7,191 nt of DNA from JAVBNJ01 sp031551625. GTDB taxonomy: Bacteria; Bacteroidota; Bacteroidia; Bacteroidales; UBA932. Below are positions 1 to 6,243 of this stretch, piece after piece. The stretch spans positions 1 to 7,191 of the forward strand of contig JAVBNJ010000152.1 of assembly GCA_031551625.1 (NCBI GenBank), written 5' to 3'. Position numbers and translations under genes: made by a program. Position 1 is the first letter of the stretch, and each line of letters opens with the position of its first letter. Below the pieces are notes generated by a model. It saw only the letters and a program-made list of their open reading frames with translations. It had not been told where the DNA came from and did no database searches.

Positions 1-2
1 GC

Positions 3-1121
3 CAGTTGCGCGGCCGCGCCGGACGTCAGGGCGACCCTGGTACTTCGAAATTTTACGTATCGTTCGAAGACGATTTGATGCGTTTGTTTGCGTCGGGACG
101 TATGGCCACTATTATCGACCGCATGGGTATGAAAGACGGCGAAGTGCTGGAACACTCGATGCTGTCGAAGTCGATAGAACGCGCACAGCGCAAGGTGGAA
201 GAAAACAACTTCGGTATCCGTAAACGTTTGCTGGAATACGACGACGTGATGAACTCGCAACGGCAGGTAATTTATACACGCCGCCGCCATGCCTTGCACG
301 GCGAGCGTATCGACGTGGATATCCAAAACATGATGGCCGACTTTACCGATGCATTGATACAACAACATCACGGTACTATCAACTACGAAGAGTTTTTGAT
401 GGAAAGCATCCGCCAACTGTCGGTACAACCGGCATTCGACGAAAAAGCGTACGCAGATTTATCATCGTCGAAACTCGCTGATCAGTTGTTGCAACAAGTA
501 GAAGAGTCGTACCACCGCAAAACGGAATCCATGGCGCAGCAAGCCTGGCCAATCATTAAACAAGTATACGAAACAAATTCGGCTACCTACGACAATATCG
601 CGATTCCTGTGAGCGACGGGCAAAAAATTTACCAAATGGTGGTAAACCTCAAGAAAGCCTACGAAACACAAGGCAAAGAAATTTCCCGCACCATCGGCAA
701 AACGATTACGCTGATGATGATAGACGATTACTGGCGTGAGCATTTACGCGAGATGGACGAGTTGCGCCAATCGGTACAGAACGCCGTGTACGAGCAAAAA
801 GATCCGTTGTTGATTTATAAATTTGAAAGCTACGAACTGTTCCAAACAATGGTGAATAAAATCAACCGCGACGTGTTGGCGTTTTTGTTGCGGGCACATA
901 TTCCGTTACGCGACCCGCAAAATGTTCGCGAAGCCGAACAGCGCCGCCGTAACGACAGCAATTTGCAAACAAGCCGCCAGGATGCACTGGCTGCTTCGGC
1001 TAACAGTGGCGAACCACGCACACAAATGCCGGTGCATGTAGAGAAAAAAGTAGGACGCAATGACCCCTGCCCTTGCGGTAGCGGTAAGAAGTACAAAAAC
1101 TGTCATGGACAAAATGAGTAG
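3..1121 (+). CDS. secA: SecA preprotein translocase ATPase, C-terminal part (5' end cut by window edge)
   Basis: SecA is the cytosolic ATPase motor that pushes unfolded preproteins through the SecYEG channel. About 372 C-terminal residues are visible. The reading frame opens with QLRGRAGRQGDPG, which is helicase motif VI of the second nucleotide-binding domain, followed by FYVSFEDDLMRLF. The helical scaffold and wing domains come next, with IDDYWREHLREMDELRQSV and YEQKDPLLIYKFESYELF as hallmark stretches. A polar linker of about 50 residues leads to the SEC-C zinc-binding tail, where DPCPCGSGKKYKNCH supplies the Cys-X-Cys-X8-Cys-His ligands (bases 1068-1106). In known SecA proteins this tail contacts SecB, lipids or ribosomes. 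The leftmost TTG at base 6 is an internal leucine, not a start. The frame is intact to the TAG stop. The next gene begins 47 bases downstream on the same strand. Confidence 0.97.
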   Translation, partial: QLRGRAGRQGDPGTSKFYVSFEDDLMRLFASGRMATIIDRMGMKDGEVLEHSMLSKSIERAQRKVEENNFGIRKRLLEYDDVMNSQRQVIYTRRRHALHGERIDVDIQNMMADFTDALIQQHHGTINYEEFLMESIRQLSVQPAFDEKAYADLSSSKLADQLLQQVEESYHRKTESMAQQAWPIIKQVYETNSATYDNIAIPVSDGQKIYQMVVNLKKAYETQGKEISRTIGKTITLMMIDDYWREHLREMDELRQSVQNAVYEQKDPLLIYKFESYELFQTMVNKINRDVLAFLLRAHIPLRDPQNVREAEQRRRNDSNLQTSRQDALAASANSGEPRTQMPVHVEKKVGRNDPCPCGSGKKYKNCHGQNE

Positions 1122-1168
1122 TTCTGTTAGCAGTGGGTTGATGTACGACAAGCGCAAATAAACCATTT

Positions 1169-2410
1169 ATGAGCAGTATCAAATTTCGTTTGACCATTCT
1201 TCAGTTCGTAGAGTTCTTTATCTGGGGCTCCTGGCTGATATCATTCGGAAACTATATGGCAAGCAATGGAATGGGGGAAAATATCGGTACCCTGTTTGCT
1301 TCTTTGGGAATAGCAGCGCTTATAATGCCTACCATTGTAGGAATTGTTGCCGATCGTTGGCTTAATTCGGAAAAATTGTTAGGAATTTTGCACATCCTCG
1401 GGGCATTTTTCCTCTTTATGGCTTCCAAACAAATGGAGTTTAACAGCCTTTACCTGTTCATGTTTCTCAATGCATTGGTTTTTATACCGACCATCGGGCT
1501 CAGTTATTCTGTTTGCTATAGCCTGTTAGAACAAAATGGGTTACAATCAATCAAGACGTTCCCACCAATACGGATTTGGGGTACGGTAGGATTCATCGCT
1601 GCTATGTGGATTGTCAATATAGCCGGCTGGGGAACCAGCTCCAATCAACTATTGTTAGCAAGCGTTTCCGCTTTGTTCCTTGGTCTATACTCGTTTGTGC
1701 TTCCTGCATCTCCCCCTACAAAAGTGCGAAAAAACGGCTCTTTAATTTCAATACTAGGCTTAGATGCCTTGGTATTACTGAAAGAGAAAAAGATGGCGGT
1801 ATTTTTTCTTTTCACATTCTTATTAGGAGTGAGCCTGCAAATCACCAACTCGTATGGAAGCACATTTATCAATAGCTTTGCCAACGATTATCCGGACTCC
1901 TTTGTTGTTAAGTACAACAATATCTTCTTATCGTTATCACAAATAGCAGAAGCATTGTTTATTTTAGCCATTCCATTTTTTTTACACCGGTTCGGCATAA
2001 AGACAGTAATGCTAATGAGTTTCGGTGCATGGGTGCTACGATTTGCCTTTCTCGGTATTGGAAACCCCGGCTCCGGAATGGTTTGGTTAACATTATCCAT
2101 GATTATTTATGGTATGGCTTTCGACTTTTTTAACATATCCGGTTCTCTTTTTCTAGATCAAATAGTCCCTAAAAAATTCCGTTCGAGCGCACAAGGAATG
2201 CTAATGATGGTAACAATCGGATTAGGCGCTATTATAGGAAATTTTTGTGCGCAAGCAGTTATTAATCATTACACCATGAATGCAGTAACCAATTGGCCTG
2301 TTTGCTGGTTCCTATTTGCAGCCTACACGCTGATTATTGGTATTGCGTTTGCCCTTTTCTTCAAATATAAACACAACAACTCTGAACACATAAAAGAAAA
2401 CAAATACTAA
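1169..2410 (+). CDS. Nucleoside:H+ symporter (NupG/XapB-family MFS permease)
   Basis: This is an inner-membrane permease of the major facilitator superfamily, 413 residues, close to the roughly 418 of E. coli NupG. About twelve hydrophobic segments can be read, near residues 8-28, 41-62, 70-86, 94-118, 133-153, 160-179, 208-229, 250-271, 276-297, 302-325, 341-365 and 377-399. Family-type features are RLTILQFVEFFIWGSWL at the N-terminus, GIVADRWLNSEK in the loop after helix 2, RIWGTVGF before helix 5, and YGMAFDFFNISGSLFLDQ around helix 10. NupG relatives import nucleosides with protons; purine nucleosides or xanthosine are possible here, and the exact substrate cannot be read from sequence. 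ATG 1169 is the first ATG after an in-frame TGA at 1139. No Shine-Dalgarno is visible, as is usual in Bacteroidota. Base composition looks lower in GC than its neighbours. The Dcp gene follows after 8 bases, so the two are probably one transcript. Confidence 0.88.
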   Translation: MSSIKFRLTILQFVEFFIWGSWLISFGNYMASNGMGENIGTLFASLGIAALIMPTIVGIVADRWLNSEKLLGILHILGAFFLFMASKQMEFNSLYLFMFLNALVFIPTIGLSYSVCYSLLEQNGLQSIKTFPPIRIWGTVGFIAAMWIVNIAGWGTSSNQLLLASVSALFLGLYSFVLPASPPTKVRKNGSLISILGLDALVLLKEKKMAVFFLFTFLLGVSLQITNSYGSTFINSFANDYPDSFVVKYNNIFLSLSQIAEALFILAIPFFLHRFGIKTVMLMSFGAWVLRFAFLGIGNPGSGMVWLTLSMIIYGMAFDFFNISGSLFLDQIVPKKFRSSAQGMLMMVTIGLGAIIGNFCAQAVINHYTMNAVTNWPVCWFLFAAYTLIIGIAFALFFKYKHNNSEHIKENKY

Positions 2411-2418
2411 AATACAAC

Positions 2419-4509
2419 ATGAAAAAATTAACCCTTATGGCCTTTGCTATGGCTGGAATTTTAGCCTCTTGCGGCGACAAAGCAAGCGACAACCCATTCT
2501 TCACAGAGTGGAAAACCCCTCACGGCGTACCGCCTTTCGAGCAAATCAAAAACGAGCACTATGCCCCTGCATTTGAAGAAGGTATCAAACAACTGCAAGC
2601 AGAAATCAATGCGATTGCCGAAAGTACCGAAACCCCTACGTTTGAAAATACGATTGTAACAATGGATAATGCCGGTGCCTTGCTAGATAAGGTAAACGGC
2701 GTGTTTATGAATATTGTCGGCTCGGATTCCAACGACGAGTTGCAAAAACTGGACGAAGAAATTTCACCCAAACTGCAAAAAAGCAGCGACGATATTTACC
2801 TGAACGCAAAACTATTTGCGCGTGTAAAAGCAGTATACGCGCAACGTGCTTCGTTAAACCTTGACACGGAATCGAACGCACTGCTCGAACGTATATACAA
2901 AGATTTCGTTCGCAGCGGCGCCAACCTTGGCGAAGCAGAGCAAGCCCAATTGCGTAAGCTGAACGAAGAGTTGGCGGTACTTGGCGTTAAATACGGGCAA
3001 AACGTACTGGCCGATAACAATGCGTTCCGTATTGTTATAGACAATAAAGAAGATTTGGCAGGGCTTCCGCAATCGGCTATCGACGCTGCTGCCGAACAGG
3101 CTAAAGCCGACAGCTTGGATGGCAAGTGGGCATTTACGATCAATCCGTCGAGCCGCATTCCGTTCCTGCAATATGCCGACAAACGCGAGTTGCGCGAGCG
3201 TATGCTGAAAGGCTATGCGCACAAAGGCAATAACAACAATGCCAACGACAATAAAACGATTGTACAAAAAATAGCTTCGCTGAGTTACCAGAAAGCAAAA
3301 TTAATGGGATATGCCGATTTTGCATCGTTTGAGTTGGAAGACCGCATGGCTAAAACCCCCACTGCCGTATTCGATTTTATGAATAAACTGTGGGAACCTA
3401 CAAAAAAAGTAACAGCCAAAGAACTCGACGAACTGCAAAAACTGGCTGCTAGGATGGGGTTGAAAGACAAGATTCAGCCTTGGGACTGGTGGTACTACAC
3501 CGAAAAACTGCGTGCGGAAAAGTATGCTTTTAACGAAGAAGCAGCCCGTCCTTATTTCAAACTGGAGAATGTGCGCGATGGCGCTTTTATGGTAGCCAAC
3601 AAATTGTATGGTATTACATTTACCGAAATTAAAGACATTCCGAAATTCAATCCCGAAGCTACTGCCTATTTGGTGCAAGATGCCGACGGCAGCGAACTGG
3701 GCGTGTTCTATACCGACTTTTTCCCGCGCCCCAGCAAACGTGGCGGCGCTTGGATGGACAACATCCGCCAGCAATACGGCAGCGTACGCCCGGTGATTGT
3801 AAACATCTGCAACTTCACAAAACCCACAGCCGACAAGCCTTCATTACTGACCATCGACGAAACGGAAACCTTGTTCCACGAATTGGGACACGCCATCCAC
3901 GGTTTGCTGGCGCAAGGCAAATATAAATCTATTTCGGGCACCAACGTGTTGCGCGACTTTGTGGAATTGCCTTCGCAAATCAACGAAAACTGGGCAATGC
4001 ACCCGCAAGTGCTGAAGATGTATGCCAAGCATTACCAAACGGGCGAAGTGATTCCCGATTCGTTGATTCAAAAAATCGAGAACATGTCGAAATTCAATAT
4101 GGGTTTTGTAACCACCGAATTTTTGGCGGCTGCTATCCTTGATATGAATTGGTATACGCTGCAAACAGCCGATTTGCAGGATGTGGAGGCATTTGAAAAA
4201 GCAGCAATGGATAAAATCGGCTTAACCGGTGCTATTATCCCGCGCTACCGCAGCACATACTTTACACACATTTTCGGCGGCGGTTACTCGGCCGGTTACT
4301 ACAGCTACATTTGGGCAGAAGTGCTGGATGCCGACGCATTCCACGCATTTGAAGAAACCGGCAACATCTTTGATCCTGCCACAGCCAATGCCTTCCGCAA
4401 GAACGTGTTGGAACGCGGCGGCAGCGACGACCCGATGACGCTCTACAAAGCATTCCGCGGCAAAGAACCCAATGGTGATGCGCTGTTGGAACGACGCGGT
4501 TTGAAATAA
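2419..4509 (+). CDS. dcp: Peptidyl-dipeptidase Dcp, M3-family zinc metallopeptidase, predicted lipoprotein
   Basis: Dcp removes dipeptides from the C-termini of short peptides. The protein has 696 residues, against about 681 for E. coli Dcp. Residues 1-18 form a lipoprotein signal peptide ending in the lipobox LASC, with Cys18 as lipidation site, so the enzyme should sit in the envelope rather than the cytosol. NPFFTEWKTPHGVPPFEQI opens the mature part and is typical of Dcp. The M3 catalytic site is complete: HELGH at residues 487-491 gives zinc ligands His487 and His491 and the catalytic Glu488. Glu516 in DFVELPSQ lies 29 residues after the first His, the spacing of the third zinc ligand in thimet oligopeptidase. 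HIFGGGYSAGYYSYIW (617-632) holds the tyrosine-rich substrate-binding loop. Eight bases separate it from the permease gene, suggesting joint peptide and nucleoside scavenging (inference). The gene is intact and is followed by a hairpin terminator. Confidence 0.95.
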   Translation: MKKLTLMAFAMAGILASCGDKASDNPFFTEWKTPHGVPPFEQIKNEHYAPAFEEGIKQLQAEINAIAESTETPTFENTIVTMDNAGALLDKVNGVFMNIVGSDSNDELQKLDEEISPKLQKSSDDIYLNAKLFARVKAVYAQRASLNLDTESNALLERIYKDFVRSGANLGEAEQAQLRKLNEELAVLGVKYGQNVLADNNAFRIVIDNKEDLAGLPQSAIDAAAEQAKADSLDGKWAFTINPSSRIPFLQYADKRELRERMLKGYAHKGNNNNANDNKTIVQKIASLSYQKAKLMGYADFASFELEDRMAKTPTAVFDFMNKLWEPTKKVTAKELDELQKLAARMGLKDKIQPWDWWYYTEKLRAEKYAFNEEAARPYFKLENVRDGAFMVANKLYGITFTEIKDIPKFNPEATAYLVQDADGSELGVFYTDFFPRPSKRGGAWMDNIRQQYGSVRPVIVNICNFTKPTADKPSLLTIDETETLFHELGHAIHGLLAQGKYKSISGTNVLRDFVELPSQINENWAMHPQVLKMYAKHYQTGEVIPDSLIQKIENMSKFNMGFVTTEFLAAAILDMNWYTLQTADLQDVEAFEKAAMDKIGLTGAIIPRYRSTYFTHIFGGGYSAGYYSYIWAEVLDADAFHAFEETGNIFDPATANAFRKNVLERGGSDDPMTLYKAFRGKEPNGDALLERRGLK

Positions 4510-4521
4510 ATCACTGAACAA

Positions 4522-4551
4522 AAGAGGCGAAGAAATTTTTCTTCGCCTCTT
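4522..4551. terminator. Probable bidirectional intrinsic terminator between convergent genes
   Basis: The arms AAGAGGCGAAGAAA (4522-4535) and TTTCTTCGCCTCTT (4538-4551) are perfect 14-base complements around a 2-base centre. The innermost A-T pairs will open into the loop, leaving a GC-containing stem of about 11-12 pairs. On the plus strand it starts 12 bases after the dcp stop and is followed by a weak T-rich run (CTTATTAATAA). On the minus strand the stem runs into TTTTGTTC, a short U-tract, 30 bases after the stop of the lipoprotein gene. It is therefore well placed to end both transcripts. Confidence 0.85.
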
Positions 4552-4581
4552 CTTATTAATAACCAAATCAACCTAACACAT

Positions 4582-6183
4582 TTATTCTTTCACACAGCGG
4601 ATAAGACGGCCGTAATGTTTGGGTGAAGAAGCTTCCACTTGTACGCTTCCTGTGTCTGCGTGCAACATATAAGCATTATTATCATCCTTCTTAGTAGTAC
4701 TCCAGTAGGGACCGCCCATACCGGTCATATCCATATTACCCTGATTATCACAAGGAATTGTAAATCCTGGAGACCATTTACTCCAACCTGCAGGCGTATT
4801 ACCCAACGCATTTCCTAATGCCGTATAATCTGCTTTCGATGGTAACTTCCAACCTTTCGGACATAACCCTTGTATTTTCATTCCCATTTGATTATACATA
4901 CCTTCGGGGTCTTGGTCAGAACCATAAAAAGCCTTGCCTGTTTGCATAGCTGCTGCCCAGTCATAGGCATATACACTACCGCCACCCATGCCAACATTCT
5001 TACAATCGCCATACGTATTTCCGCCAAAACGATTTGATTTTTCCGATTCGGTAGATGTGGAACCGGAGAAAGTTGTTTTAGCGCAGGCATTAGTCGCTCC
5101 GGTACCTCCATATTTTAAATCAGATACCATCCAGTATTTATTATCGTCCATCAATTTTACATTGTAACTATTGCGGCGGGCTTCCGGTTCGCGATCATCC
5201 TGCAAGGTCCATGTAGAACCGGCAGGAGCGTTAGAAGGACAGAAATCAGCAAACGTAAGAGTCGAGCCGGGGGCGCTGGGAGATCGAATGATAATTGTAT
5301 CCGCATTACCTGTGACTACAAATGAGCTCTGGCAAGCGCCGTCCCTCACTTTACGGGTATATACAAATGTTCCGGGTGTATCTCCGTCGGCAGTAGTGAG
5401 TATGTAATTCTGACCTGTAGCTCCGGTTATTTCCACATCGTTCTTATACCATTGATAGGTATAATTACCATCGCCACCGGTAGTAGCACTGAGAGCGCTT
5501 AGTGGCGGAAAAGCATTGAATGCATAGCCCGGGCAGAACGGGCCGAACTTGGCAGGGTACAATTCTCCGGGGTTGAATTCGTCGTACACGCCTATTACTT
5601 TCGGATCCGAAGTATATTCATAGCCCGCTGAATTGCTTATGGCAAGCGTATAACTAACAGCCGATGCAAGCCCTTCCGAAGTATAGGTGGCAGCCGTAGC
5701 ACCGGCTATTTCGGCACCATCGGCCGACCATTTGTATGACGTTACAGGCAGGCCGCCAATAGTAACCGGACCTGTCAGCGTTACCGGTGTGTTATAGCAC
5801 ACCGTATCGGACGAGGCTGTAATTACCACATTATCGTCAACTTTTTCAAATTTCGCTTGTTCTACCGTTATTTTGGCAGTAATAGCGCCACTTGTTACAG
5901 TCAATGTAGCGGTACGCGGGTTTTGTGATTGATTAGACGATATGGTTACCGTTATGGTTTTATCGCCATTGCCAGAAAGCGGCGATACTGTACACCAAGT
6001 CGCAGCAGCATCCACTGTTATAGTCCAGTCCATATTGCTGGCTATATTGAATGTTTTGGAACCTCCATCGGACCCGACCTCTATCTTGTCGGGAGAAGCA
6101 GACAATGTTTCTGCTTTTTCTTCTTTACATGCAAAAAAAAGTAACGCAAAAACCGTTGAAAGCATCAGTAATTTTGTTTTCAT
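4582..6183 (-). CDS. Surface lipoprotein with BACON, Ig/PKD-like and C-terminal FISUMP domains
   Basis: The protein has 533 residues and unknown function. It starts with a signal peptide (MKTKLLMLSTVFALLFFAC) whose Cys19 is the likely lipid site. The lipobox FFAC is loose, but Lys-Glu-Glu directly follows, matching the Bacteroidota lipoprotein surface-export pattern, so display on the outer membrane is likely. Residues 27-110 read as a BACON domain, a beta-sandwich often thought to bind carbohydrate or mucin: LSASPDKIEVGSDGGSKTF at its start, TWCTVSPLSG inside and KITVEQA at its end. Residues 119-198 and 215-300 look like Ig/PKD-type repeats with YKWSADGAEIAGAT and YQWYKNDVEITGAT. Residues 330-533 match the FISUMP pattern: YWMVSDLKYGG, YDWAAAM, CPKGWKLPS, PYWSTT, NAYML and terminal GRLIRCVKE. 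Ten cysteines follow the lipidated one. No type IX secretion tail is seen. It lies 60 bases downstream of a TlpA-like gene. Confidence 0.87.
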   Translation of the reverse strand: MKTKLLMLSTVFALLFFACKEEKAETLSASPDKIEVGSDGGSKTFNIASNMDWTITVDAAATWCTVSPLSGNGDKTITVTISSNQSQNPRTATLTVTSGAITAKITVEQAKFEKVDDNVVITASSDTVCYNTPVTLTGPVTIGGLPVTSYKWSADGAEIAGATAATYTSEGLASAVSYTLAISNSAGYEYTSDPKVIGVYDEFNPGELYPAKFGPFCPGYAFNAFPPLSALSATTGGDGNYTYQWYKNDVEITGATGQNYILTTADGDTPGTFVYTRKVRDGACQSSFVVTGNADTIIIRSPSAPGSTLTFADFCPSNAPAGSTWTLQDDREPEARRNSYNVKLMDDNKYWMVSDLKYGGTGATNACAKTTFSGSTSTESEKSNRFGGNTYGDCKNVGMGGGSVYAYDWAAAMQTGKAFYGSDQDPEGMYNQMGMKIQGLCPKGWKLPSKADYTALGNALGNTPAGWSKWSPGFTIPCDNQGNMDMTGMGGPYWSTTKKDDNNAYMLHADTGSVQVEASSPKHYGRLIRCVKE

Positions 6184-6206
6184 AACTTTGTTTTTTAGTT
6201 AGTTAA
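6184..6206 (-). promoter_or_regulatory. A-rich translation leader without Shine-Dalgarno, upstream of the FISUMP lipoprotein
   Basis: Read on the minus strand, the bases before the ATG at 6183 are AACTAACTAAAAAACAAAGTT. No AGGAGG-like site is present. A-rich leaders are commonly favoured over Shine-Dalgarno sites in Bacteroidota, so this supports the chosen start, which also opens a good signal peptide. I see no full match to the Bacteroides promoter pattern (TTTG then TAnnTTTG) in the 60-base gap, which favours read-through from the upstream gene. Confidence 0.35.
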
Positions 6207-6223
6207 TAATAAATTGTTGTCAC

Positions 6224-6242
6224 TCATTTTAAATTAAAATGA
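6224..6242. repeat. AT-rich 19-base perfect palindrome between the thioredoxin-like and lipoprotein genes
   Basis: TCATTTTAAATTAAAATGA has 9-base complementary arms around a single central A. It begins one base after the TAA stop of the thioredoxin-like gene on the minus strand. As RNA it would form only a weak A-U hairpin with no U-tract after it, so a true terminator is unlikely. It could be an mRNA-stability element, a protein-binding site, or chance in AT-rich spacer. Confidence 0.4.
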
Positions 6243-6243
6243 T

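Noticed and set aside
6..8. TTG as the start of the leftmost gene
   Set aside because: It lies inside the SecA motif QLRGRAGRQGDPG and the frame continues to the window edge, so it is an internal leucine.
1122..1168. Possible promoter between secA and the permease
   Set aside because: A GTTG and some TA-rich bases are present, but no acceptable TTTG / TAnnTTTG pair at the spacing used in Bacteroidota, so I do not call one.
462..1197. Several minus-strand open frames opposite secA
   Set aside because: They lie opposite the conserved SecA wing, scaffold and zinc-tail coding sequence and have no domain features of their own.
2796..3774. Antisense open frames of 106-157 residues opposite dcp
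   Set aside because: They overlap an intact, clearly conserved M3 peptidase gene and show no recognisable domains. They are explained by codon bias of the sense strand.
4222..4566. Minus-strand open frame of 114 residues across the end of dcp
   Set aside because: It runs through the dcp C-terminal catalytic region and the terminator hairpin, and its product resembles no family I know.
4582..6183. Type IX secretion sorting domain on the large lipoprotein
   Set aside because: The protein ends in the FISUMP closing motif RCVKE with no extra C-terminal beta domain, and it already has a lipoprotein signal.
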